A DNA stretch of 5,424 nt, taken from assembly GCA_029934675.1 (NCBI GenBank), contig JAOZLT010000036.1, forward strand, positions 4,958-10,381. The letters run 5' to 3'. Made by a program: the position numbers and the translations under genes. Every line of letters starts with the position of its first letter. Position 1 is the first letter of the stretch. The stretch is from Candidatus Altimarinota bacterium (GTDB lineage: Bacteria > Patescibacteriota > Gracilibacteria > UM-FILTER-43-11). The notes beneath the pieces were generated by a model. The model was given only the letters and a program-made list of their open reading frames with translations. It was not told the DNA's origin and did not search any database. Shown here one piece after another: positions 1-5,424 of this stretch.

Positions 1-53
1 GGATTGCTGAACTTCTGATTCTTGAGATTCTGATTGTTGAACTTCTGATTCTT
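1..53 (-). repeat. 15-bp in-frame tandem repeat encoding a Q-x-S-E-x pentapeptide
   Basis: The units at 9-23 and 39-53 are identical (GAACTTCTGATTCTT on the plus strand). The unit at 24-38 differs at four positions, and a partial unit occupies 1-8. On the minus strand they encode QESEV, QQSES, QESEV and QQS, an acidic, flexible-looking stretch after the beta-propeller. The array continues beyond the window edge. Confidence 0.85.
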
Positions 54-1656
54 GAAGTTTAGGAGAACTGATTATCCAAATATTAGACGGCGAATTTTCA
101 TCATCTTTATTATGAGATTCAAAGGAAATCCATTTTTGATTCGGAGATATTGCAGGAGCACCATCTTCTCTAATTGTAGAATTCGTTATTCTCATCGGTT
201 TTCCGCCATCAATCGGAAAGGCAAAGATATTTGGATGCTCAAGATTCCCATAATCTGACGAAGAAAGAACATACTTATTATTAAATCCCCACGAATTATC
301 AGTATCCTGAGATTTTAGGTGATGAAGAGTTTGGATATTCTTAATATGACTATTCTCAATATCGGCGATAACAATATCCCAATCCTCATATTCCGTATCA
401 ATATTCCCCGCAATAATTCTCTGCCACAGGATCTTTTCTCCATCATACGACCAGCTGGGGAGTCTATCGTCAAAACCGGAATCATTAGTTAGCGGTGTGA
501 TATGATTGTTTGTTAAATCCAGTAAATACACATGGTGTGGCAATAATTCTTTATCGGTTGTTTCTTGTGGGCAATATTCAAAAATGACTTTGGTGGTATC
601 TGTTGGGTTAAAAACGGGCTCTATATAACATCCTTCTTCCTCTTTATGGCTAGTTACCTTTTTCATATCAGTGCCATCACTATTGGCGATAAAAATTTCA
701 TCTGTTTCTGAATCATAATCACTTGACCATATTATTTTATCGTTAATCCATGACCCATAAGGAACCGCAACATGATCATTATCTTCAGTCGAAATAATGA
801 CGGTTTCTTTTTGGGCATCAAGGTTAATCCTTACTAATTGAGAAGAACCAGCATTATATCCGTTTAAAAAACGGGTAAACATTATTTCTTTGTTATTAGG
901 AGAAAATACTGCATTCTGACAACTATCTTTTTTACAGTTAGTAATTCTCATAGCACCATCTGAGCGTGTCTCATAGCTTTTTATTTGCGTCTGAGGAACT
1001 GATAAATGATTATTTAAGAATTCACTTGAATCTAAATTATCGATTTCTTCGAGAAGACGATAAATCATTTCCGCCATTTCACCCCTGCTAATAGTTTTAT
1101 CTAACTGGTCAATTGTGGTTGGAATAGCTTTTCTGTCAGACAATTCCTTTGCAAATGGTGCATACCACACGGAATCTGAGCCAACTTCATAATCAAATGT
1201 ATTAACAATAATCTTAGAAGCCTCCGCAAAGTTAATATTATTAGATGGTTTAAAAGTACTATCAGGATATCCTCCAATAATATTATTGGTTTTTGCAATG
1301 CAAACATATTTTGCAAACCATGCGTTTTTCGGAACATCCGAAAAGAACACATAAGACCAATCCGATTGAGTATTTTTGGATATGCAATCATTTATCTCGG
1401 ATTCATCAAATTGAGAATTAATAATGATTTTAGTGAATTCTGCACGATTAATTAAGTTTGAAGATCTAAACGAGCCATCCGGATAGCCAGAAACAATCCC
1501 CTCATCCTGAACATATGTAATAGCCTGATAATTAGAACTACTACTTGAAATATCAGAAAAACTTGCCCTTGTTTTAGGTATTATAAAAATTATAAAAATA
1601 AAAGGAATCAGCCAAAACAATCTCGTAATCTTGTAATCTTGTAATCTCGTAACCAT
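1..1656 (-). CDS. Secreted SLH-domain protein with C-terminal TolB/WD40-like beta-propeller (3' end beyond window)
   Basis: 552 codons are open with no stop, so the C-terminus lies outside the window. Residues 1-31 look like a signal peptide: basic start, hydrophobic stretch at 13-27, likely cleavage after TRA before SFSD. Three SLH repeats follow at about 33-80, 104-154 and 164-203, with GYPDGSF, NRAEFTKII, GGYPDSTF and RGEMAEMIYRLL. SLH repeats normally bind secondary cell-wall polymer and hold proteins in the surface layer. Residues of about 225-530 contain repeated propeller strands (AVFSPNNKEIMF, PSWSYDGEKILW, PAISPNQKWISF, EIFIANSDGTDMKKVT), typical of TolB-type propellers. No catalytic residues are evident, so binding or scaffolding is inferred. 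The visible end is Gln/Glu/Ser pentapeptide repeats. ATG at 1656 is the earliest start, because an in-frame TAG lies 6 nt upstream. No Shine-Dalgarno is visible. It lies 35 bp after the paralogous SLH gene and is probably co-transcribed with it. Confidence 0.85.
   Translation of the reverse strand, partial: MVTRLQDYKITRLFWLIPFIFIIFIIPKTRASFSDISSSSSNYQAITYVQDEGIVSGYPDGSFRSSNLINRAEFTKIIINSQFDESEINDCISKNTQSDWSYVFFSDVPKNAWFAKYVCIAKTNNIIGGYPDSTFKPSNNINFAEASKIIVNTFDYEVGSDSVWYAPFAKELSDRKAIPTTIDQLDKTISRGEMAEMIYRLLEEIDNLDSSEFLNNHLSVPQTQIKSYETRSDGAMRITNCKKDSCQNAVFSPNNKEIMFTRFLNGYNAGSSQLVRINLDAQKETVIISTEDNDHVAVPYGSWINDKIIWSSDYDSETDEIFIANSDGTDMKKVTSHKEEEGCYIEPVFNPTDTTKVIFEYCPQETTDKELLPHHVYLLDLTNNHITPLTNDSGFDDRLPSWSYDGEKILWQRIIAGNIDTEYEDWDIVIADIENSHIKNIQTLHHLKSQDTDNSWGFNNKYVLSSSDYGNLEHPNIFAFPIDGGKPMRITNSTIREDGAPAISPNQKWISFESHNKDDENSPSNIWIISSPKLQESEVQQSESQESEVQQS
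1064..1087 (-). repeat. Conserved 24-bp copy shared by the two SLH genes (copy 1)
   Basis: These 24 bases are identical to 2761-2784. Both encode the SLH3 core RGEMAEMI in the two neighbouring proteins. The identity marks a duplicated N-terminal module, not a mobile element. Confidence 0.8.
1621..1652 (-). repeat. 8-bp tandem repeat, four copies, inside the start of the propeller gene
   Basis: Read on the minus strand, four contiguous units are TTACGAGA, TTACAAGA, TTACAAGA and TTACGAGA. The outer and inner units differ at one base. The array begins 1 nt after the ATG (1656-1654) and fills codons 2-12, forming the basic n-region of the signal peptide (VTRLQDYKITR). The unit length is not a multiple of three, so gain or loss of one copy would shift the frame. 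Confidence 0.9.
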
Positions 1657-1691
1657 AATCTATATACTTTTAAAATTAAAATTTAATTTTT

Positions 1692-3332
1692 CTAATTCTC
1701 ATCATAGTCATCTGGTGGAGTAGTTGTTAAATTTCCCAAACTCCTCCTTGTAATATACGGGATGTACCCCTTCGCATAAGATTTGCTATATGCCTCATCA
1801 GCCTTTGTAAGAGCATACTCACAATCAAATACAGGTAAATCGGCTTTTATATATCCATCTAAATGCTCCGTATAATAATTTATAAGGTCATCATTATTCT
1901 CAGAATCATAACCATCGTTATCATCCCATTTGTCACTGGCATCTCCATCATACCAAATAGCCTCTTGTGCAATTCCATCAATTACATCAAAAAGTTTAGG
2001 ATGACCGTCTTGTAGAGAGGCAGCATTTTGCTGAATAATCAAAAAATCAGGGTTTCTAATTTGAGCATACTCACGCATTTCTCCAATAAATTTAATCATC
2101 TCATCAGCTGGATCGACACCGTCTTTTTTAGCCTGAGCTATAACTTCTTTATTTTCAAACCCTTCAACCCAATCCAAATATATACCATCAAATCCGCTCT
2201 TTAAAACTTCATCCAAAACACTATTATAATTACCATAAGCTCCACTGCTTAAGTTTTTACCATGGATGATTATATTTTTCCAATTATTATCCCAATATGC
2301 GACTGGGTAGTTACCATCCCATCCATCGGGATCGTGGGTAATAATATATGGTGGCCAGCCAGCAGGTTTATCTTTTCCCTGCGACCAATTTTTACCCCAT
2401 TTCCAATACCATCTCCAGTCCTCAGCCTCGCCGATATCTATATAAGCAAGTACGAGTTTACGATGCTTACCGTCTTTTGCTTTGGATTGTTTAATTCTTT
2501 TTACCATATTGGCGGTATCAAAGTTCTTACTATCAGAGCTCCAGTCTGTTTGTGTGGGCTCGACGACTAACATGTCGTAATTAGAATTTACCAATTTATC
2601 AATCATACTCTCCTGATCCAAAGATTGTATCTGATATCCCCAATACTCCACTTTATCAAGCGCCAGAGGATATCCAAAATCCTCATGAGATATTTGCTCC
2701 AATTTACCGGCAACATACCTGTTGGAATCCAAGTCATCAATCTTCTCCATTAATCGATATATCATTTCCGCCATTTCACCCCTGGTAACGGTCTGGTCAA
2801 GCTCATCAATCGAAATTGGCACAGCGCCTCTCCGGCTAAGCTCTTCTGCGAACGGTCTATACCAAATATCGTTCTTGCCGATAGAATAGCCAAATGCATT
2901 AACAATTATTTTAGAAGCCTCTACAAAATTAATGTTGTTAGAAGGGCCAAATGTACCATCCGGATATCCACCGATAACATTATTCATTTTTGCTACGCAA
3001 ACATACTTCGCATACCACGCATTCATCGGAACATCACTGAAAAACACAAAATCCCAATCAAGTTCGGTGTTGTCGAATAAGCAATCATCTATCTCGCTAC
3101 TACTAAACTGAGATTCGATGATAATTTTAGTAAACTCCGCCCTGTTAATTTTCCGATTTGGCGCATAGGTTCCATCAGGATAACCTGAAACAATGTCTTT
3201 ACTTTGAACATACTGTATGGCATCAAAATTCTGATTTCCCCTTAGAACATCGGAAAAAGAAGCTTGAATTGTTTGGAGTGGGAGCAGTAAGAATACTAGA
3301 GCAATTAGAATTATTTTTTCAATTTTTTTCAT
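1692..3332 (-). CDS. Secreted SLH-domain protein with GH114-like (MJ1477/TM1410 family) glycoside hydrolase domain
   Basis: Complete, 546 residues, stop TAG. A signal peptide (MKKIEK then a hydrophobic core, likely cut after IQA at residue 24) precedes three SLH repeats at about 26-76, 97-147 and 157-197 (GYPDGTY, NRAEFTKII, GGYPDGTF, RGEMAEMIYRLM). Residues of about 225-530 match the MJ1477/TM1410 putative glycosidase family, related to GH114 endo-alpha-1,4-polygalactosaminidase. YIDIGEAEDWRWYW at 297-310 and GFDGIYLDWVEGFE at 380-393 are the two acidic strand-end motifs of the barrel, with D299, E302, D387 and E390 as catalytic or substrate-site candidates. QQN at 434-436 and EAIWYDGD at 457-464 also fit. 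Likely role: a cell-surface enzyme cutting a galactosamine-type or similar polysaccharide. The exact substrate is not visible, and older annotations call this family cysteinyl-tRNA synthetase-related. The SLH half is clearly paralogous to the next gene. Confidence 0.88.
   Translation of the reverse strand: MKKIEKIILIALVFLLLPLQTIQASFSDVLRGNQNFDAIQYVQSKDIVSGYPDGTYAPNRKINRAEFTKIIIESQFSSSEIDDCLFDNTELDWDFVFFSDVPMNAWYAKYVCVAKMNNVIGGYPDGTFGPSNNINFVEASKIIVNAFGYSIGKNDIWYRPFAEELSRRGAVPISIDELDQTVTRGEMAEMIYRLMEKIDDLDSNRYVAGKLEQISHEDFGYPLALDKVEYWGYQIQSLDQESMIDKLVNSNYDMLVVEPTQTDWSSDSKNFDTANMVKRIKQSKAKDGKHRKLVLAYIDIGEAEDWRWYWKWGKNWSQGKDKPAGWPPYIITHDPDGWDGNYPVAYWDNNWKNIIIHGKNLSSGAYGNYNSVLDEVLKSGFDGIYLDWVEGFENKEVIAQAKKDGVDPADEMIKFIGEMREYAQIRNPDFLIIQQNAASLQDGHPKLFDVIDGIAQEAIWYDGDASDKWDDNDGYDSENNDDLINYYTEHLDGYIKADLPVFDCEYALTKADEAYSKSYAKGYIPYITRRSLGNLTTTPPDDYDEN
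2761..2784 (-). repeat. Conserved 24-bp copy shared by the two SLH genes (copy 2)
   Basis: This is identical to 1064-1087 and lies 1697 bp from it, in the same orientation and at the same position of the SLH module. Confidence 0.8.
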
Positions 3333-3355
3333 ATTTTTATGATTAAGTTGAGAGC

Positions 3356-3361
3356 ATTATA
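3356..3361 (-). promoter_or_regulatory. Candidate -10 box (TATAAT) for the SLH-glycosidase gene
   Basis: An exact TATAAT lies on the minus strand in the 48-bp gap between the 349-residue gene and the SLH-glycosidase gene. The implied start near 3349 would leave a leader of about 17 nt, much like the gene upstream. No convincing -35 box sits 16-18 bp away, since that region overlaps the previous stop codon. The SLH gene could instead rely on read-through. Confidence 0.35.
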
Positions 3362-3380
3362 CATGAAAAAAGCTAATACA

Positions 3381-4430
3381 TTACCTATAATCGTAATGTT
3401 TTGGGATAATAACTTTATATTTGATGGCTGGGTGTACATCGCTTAGATATCGTATCATTGTCCTTGTATGAAGCCCCCCTATAACAATTATTCCTGTTTC
3501 TCCTTCGGAAAGTAAATTAATAGCCTTTTCGATAGCATATTGTTCGCGCAAAATTCCCTGAAAAAATGCAGAGAGCAATACCCCTATATTACCGAATTCA
3601 TCTATCAAGTCCACACTCCGTTCATGTAATTGAAATGGTGTATGCTCTAGTCCGAAAATATTTAGCTCTGGATCAAAAAGAATACGATATCTGCCAGTCT
3701 CATCTTTTTGAATATATTGTTTTAATGACTCTTTTGTATCGAGATTAGGAAATCGTTTTTTTAGAATAGGTATAATCTTCTGTTTTAATGGTATTTCACC
3801 ACCAGTGCCTTCAAAAAATATTTTATGGGGCATCTTTCCAAGAATTCGTAAAATATTACTCACATCCTTATAATTTTTGATAGCCATTCCTTTTTGTTGC
3901 AAGTCAAATTTTAGTTCATCTTTGTCACCGTGAAAATAGGGAATGATTATAATATTATTATTCTTTTTGTTAGTTAAATTTTCAGCTCTATATTTCTTAA
4001 ATTTATCCAAAAATCCAGTTTTATATAAAGCTGACAAAAACTGTTTAAGTAATTGATTTTGGGATTCTGATAAAGATTCATGTCCATCTCTGTGCCACTT
4101 GGCGATTTTTTCTTCAATCTTATCGATTGAGCTAATGTAAGCATAATTAAAAATATTATCCCAATATTCTATATATGGAAGTGAGTTTTTTGTATATGAC
4201 TCAAGCTTTTCTTGGATGGAGGCTTCCATTTTTCCAACAATGCCCAAATCAAGCTCTTGTCGATCTGTTGTTTCTCTAATTTTTCTTCTTAAAAGTCCAA
4301 TTGTTAATTCTTCTGTAGCTAAAACAAGACCAGCAATGCCTCCTAAGATAGCAGTTCTTCGTGAAAGTAGAGCATGTGATTTAACCTGTTCTTCATTCTC
4401 ACTACATTTTTCCCAACTTTCATTGTTCAT
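3381..4430 (-). CDS. Membrane-anchored or exported protein of unknown function, TraB/ChaN/EreA-like motifs
   Basis: Complete, 349 residues, stop TAA. I do not recognise a named family. Residues 23-39 read SRRTAILGGIAGLVLAT, a twin-arginine pair before a short hydrophobic segment. This could be a Tat signal or a single membrane anchor. Residues 50-155 are charged and helical. The second half alternates strands and helices with conserved-looking motifs: IIPYFHGD (H167), IFFEGTGGE (E207, E212), FGLEH (260-263) and IVIGGLHTRT (GGLH 318-321). Two GxxH motifs plus a glutamate after a strand recall the Tiki/TraB/PrgY, ChaN and EreA superfamily, some of which are proposed metal-dependent hydrolases. 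That placement is inference from motif layout only. A strong promoter lies upstream and the antitoxin-toxin pair is divergent. The stop is 48 bp before the SLH-glycosidase start, so read-through into the SLH genes is possible. Confidence 0.75.
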   Translation of the reverse strand: MNNESWEKCSENEEQVKSHALLSRRTAILGGIAGLVLATEELTIGLLRRKIRETTDRQELDLGIVGKMEASIQEKLESYTKNSLPYIEYWDNIFNYAYISSIDKIEEKIAKWHRDGHESLSESQNQLLKQFLSALYKTGFLDKFKKYRAENLTNKKNNNIIIIPYFHGDKDELKFDLQQKGMAIKNYKDVSNILRILGKMPHKIFFEGTGGEIPLKQKIIPILKKRFPNLDTKESLKQYIQKDETGRYRILFDPELNIFGLEHTPFQLHERSVDLIDEFGNIGVLLSAFFQGILREQYAIEKAINLLSEGETGIIVIGGLHTRTMIRYLSDVHPAIKYKVIIPKHYDYR

Positions 4431-4452
4431 AAACTAAGGATTTAAGTACCAT

Positions 4453-4480
4453 ATTATAATAAAAATTTATAATATGTCAA
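4453..4480 (-). promoter_or_regulatory. Near-perfect sigma70-type promoter for the 349-residue protein gene
   Basis: On the minus strand, TTGACA (4480-4475) and TATAAT (4458-4453) both match consensus exactly, with a 16-bp AT-only spacer. The predicted start of transcription is near 4446, leaving a leader of about 16 nt before the ATG at 4430. The leader contains no Shine-Dalgarno-like purine block. The expected expression is strong and constitutive unless a repressor acts here. Confidence 0.75.
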
Positions 4481-4492
4481 TATTGCAAAAAC

Positions 4493-4515
4493 TAAAAAGG
4501 AATTACCCCTTTTTA
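4493..4515. promoter_or_regulatory. Inverted repeat in the divergent intergenic region
   Basis: Perfect 8-bp arms TAAAAAGG (4493-4500) and CCTTTTTA (4508-4515) flank a 7-nt loop. The repeat lies between the two divergent promoters, upstream of both -35 boxes. It could be an operator for a regulator of one or both promoters, possibly the antitoxin complex. With only two G-C pairs, and no gene ending here, it is a poor terminator candidate. Confidence 0.35.
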
Positions 4516-4542
4516 TTATCATAGTATAAGCGTAGATTTTCC

Positions 4543-4571
4543 TTGAAAAAATACCGCAAATTTGAGATAAT
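4543..4571 (+). promoter_or_regulatory. Promoter of the Fic antitoxin-toxin module, possibly leaderless
   Basis: TTGAAA (4543-4548), a 17-bp spacer and GATAAT (4566-4571) each match 5 of 6 consensus bases. The usual 6-7 nt from the -10 box to the transcription start falls at 4577-4578, on or next to the antitoxin ATG. A weaker alternative is TATAAG at 4525-4530, which would give a leader of about 40 nt but has no good -35 box. Confidence 0.5.
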
Positions 4572-4577
4572 TAATAT

Positions 4578-4730
4578 ATGAAAAAAGAATCACATAAGTC
4601 AAATAAACGCTCAGTCCGCAAAGCAGTTTCCAATTCGTCCGCCATTGAGGGGCAGAGCTTCAGTAGAGCAAAAAAGAACGTACCTATCATTAATTTACTC
4701 AGAAAATATGGCAGAGGCTTCTCGGTATAA
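4578..4730 (+). CDS. Small Fic antitoxin, class I (VbhA/YhfG-like)
   Basis: A 50-residue ORF from ATG at 4578 to TAA at 4728-4730. It is basic (MKKESHKSNKRSVRKAV), then carries SSAIEG at residues 20-25, which fits the (S/T)xxxE(G/N) inhibitory motif of Fic regulators. In this family the motif's glutamate points into the Fic active site and blocks productive ATP binding. The end reads LLRKYGRGFSV. Class I antitoxins are separate small proteins encoded just upstream of their toxin, as here. The ORF overlaps the toxin start by 23 bp in a different frame, which suggests translational coupling. No Shine-Dalgarno precedes the ATG, but a good promoter ends 6 nt upstream of it. The motif and position make the call; overall similarity to VbhA itself is low. 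Alternative: an antitoxin of another small family that shares the motif. Confidence 0.8.
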   Translation: MKKESHKSNKRSVRKAVSNSSAIEGQSFSRAKKNVPIINLLRKYGRGFSV

Positions 4731-5310
4731 CGTAGGGGGTGATGAAGCCGCATCCGAAATTCTGAAAAACAAACTCGGCATCAAAGACCAGAAGGCACTG
4801 GAGGATACGGAAACAGTGCTTCTTTCTGATAGTTATGAGTATTTTTTGGAACAACTGGAAACAGGTAAGCTAAAATTTGACGTTGATCTTATTTTTGAAA
4901 TACACAAATACTTCCTCGGTACACTTTACATCTGGGCGGGCAAAACAAGGAATGTACAGATTTCAAAAGACGGTGTGCTTTTCTGTAAAGCGGAGCATAT
5001 TGAAATTACTATGAAGGATTTTGATAAACTGTTTAAAAAACAAATGCCGAGAGAAGATGATAGCAAATCCGTTTTCGCTGAAAAGCTGGCAATTATACAT
5101 TGCGAATTCAATGCCATTCACCCGTTTCGCGAAGGAAACGGCAGAACGATTCGTTTGTTTATGGATTTACTAGCACTTGAGAACAATTATGAACTTATTG
5201 ATTTCGGCAAAACTACCAAAAAAGCATATATCGAAGCCTGCATAGCGGGAATGAGTGGTGATTGCTCAAAAATGAAATCAGTTATTTATAAAGGATTAAA
5301 GAGGAAATAG
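4708..5310 (+). CDS. fic: Fic-domain toxin, AMP-transferase (AMPylase)
   Basis: 200 residues from ATG at 4708, stop TAG. The Fic signature is intact: HPFREGNGRTIR at 138-149 matches HxFx(D/E)GNGRxxR, with catalytic H138, metal-binding E142 and the phosphate-binding GNGR loop. IWAGKTRNVQISKDG at 75-89 and the following strand form the flap that positions target proteins. Fic toxins usually transfer AMP from ATP to a hydroxyl of a target; for bacterial class I toxins, known targets include DNA gyrase and topoisomerase IV. The target here is unknown. An in-frame upstream ATG at 4645 would give 221 residues, but its extra 21 residues lie inside the antitoxin gene and do not look like Fic. SRYNVGGDE shortly after 4708 resembles normal Fic starts. 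There is no internal inhibitory helix, consistent with a separate antitoxin. An alternative role is a Doc-like or housekeeping Fic. Confidence 0.92.
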   Translation: MAEASRYNVGGDEAASEILKNKLGIKDQKALEDTETVLLSDSYEYFLEQLETGKLKFDVDLIFEIHKYFLGTLYIWAGKTRNVQISKDGVLFCKAEHIEITMKDFDKLFKKQMPREDDSKSVFAEKLAIIHCEFNAIHPFREGNGRTIRLFMDLLALENNYELIDFGKTTKKAYIEACIAGMSGDCSKMKSVIYKGLKRK

Positions 5311-5424
5311 TGGTGGATTTATGAGTACAAATGAGGACGAGTGAATTTTAAGTGCTTCGAAATACATCCTACAACGTTGCAGGCTGTAAGAAGTTAAAAC
5401 ATCCTTAATTTACACTGTAGCGGA
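5311..5424. other. Sequence after the Fic gene with no supported gene
   Basis: 114 bp follow the fic stop to the window edge. The only start with a purine-rich lead-in (ATG at 5321, after GGTGG) opens a 7-codon frame ending in TGA. An imperfect palindrome lies at 5368-5383 (CCTaCAAC/GTTGcAGG). It is not followed by a T-run, so I do not call it a terminator. No tRNA or recognisable attachment site is visible. Confidence 0.5.

Noticed and set aside
1101..1391. 96-residue minus-strand ORF
   Set aside because: It is an out-of-frame shadow inside the SLH module of the propeller gene, whose true frame shows clear SLH motifs.
1672..1690. AT-only palindrome (AAAATTAAA / TTTAATTTT with 1-nt centre) between the SLH genes
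   Set aside because: It has no G-C pairs and a 1-nt loop, so it cannot form a terminator hairpin. Such palindromes arise easily in AT-rich spacers.
2262..2570. 102-residue plus-strand ORF
   Set aside because: It is antisense to the GH114-like domain, with no recognisable motif and no start signals.
4645..4707. Upstream ATG giving a 221-residue Fic protein
   Set aside because: The extra 21 residues lie inside the antitoxin reading frame and do not resemble Fic N-termini. The ATG at 4708 starts just before the typical SRYNVGG.
1..5310. UGA-as-glycine recoding, as in Gracilibacteria and Absconditabacteria
   Set aside because: All five genes are open without any in-frame TGA, so the standard code is the better reading even though no gene here ends in TGA.
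5321..5344. Short ORF MSTNEDE with an upstream GGTGG
   Set aside because: Seven codons are too few to support, and the GG-rich stretch is isolated.
5368..5383. Imperfect 16-bp palindrome as a fic terminator
   Set aside because: The stem has a central A/C mismatch pair, no usable loop and no T-run downstream.
5390..5424. Resemblance of the last 35 bases to a type V-A CRISPR repeat (AAAAC then AATTT and TGTAG-like ends)
   Set aside because: There is only one copy, the characteristic CTAC/GTAG hairpin is broken, and no cas gene is visible. Chance similarity in AT-rich sequence is more likely.

Overview
The window is AT-rich and gene-dense. It looks like bacterial chromosome from a lineage whose surface proteins carry SLH domains. 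The SLH repeats have motifs such as GYPDGTF, NRAEFTKII and RGEMAEMIYRL, and two secreted SLH proteins sit in tandem. Together with weak or absent Shine-Dalgarno sequences, this suggests a Candidate Phyla Radiation (Patescibacteria) genome, for example a Peregrinibacteria-like one. That assignment is inference: the window contains no rRNA or other marker gene. The standard genetic code fits. No CDS has an in-frame TGA, and the four visible stops are TAG or TAA, so UGA-as-glycine recoding is not supported.

Minus strand, read from right to left (4430 down to 1), holds three genes. The first is a 349-residue membrane-anchored or exported protein of unknown function. It has a twin-arginine-like N-terminus and histidine/glutamate motifs that resemble the TraB/ChaN/EreA/Tiki superfamily, and a near-perfect sigma70 promoter lies upstream. 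The second is a complete 546-residue secreted protein with three SLH repeats and a GH114-like (MJ1477/TM1410 family) glycosidase barrel. The third is a paralogue that keeps the same SLH module but carries a TolB/WD40-like beta-propeller. It runs off the left edge in a pentapeptide repeat. The two SLH genes are 35 bp apart and look like one surface-protein unit: the same anchor with different cargo, one enzymatic and one probably binding or scaffolding.

Plus strand (4578-5310) holds a two-gene Fic toxin-antitoxin module, divergent from the other three genes. A 50-residue antitoxin with the inhibitory motif SSAIEG overlaps by 23 bp a 200-residue Fic-domain AMP-transferase with an intact HPFREGNGRTIR active site. 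Its best promoter would start transcription at or next to the antitoxin ATG, so the mRNA may be leaderless. The module appears richer in GC than its neighbours, which would fit acquisition by transfer. The last 114 bp hold no gene I can support.

The most interesting points are the small Fic antitoxin, an 8-bp tandem repeat placed directly after the start codon of the propeller gene (a possible frame-shifting switch), the module-swapped SLH pair, and the unassigned GxxH protein.
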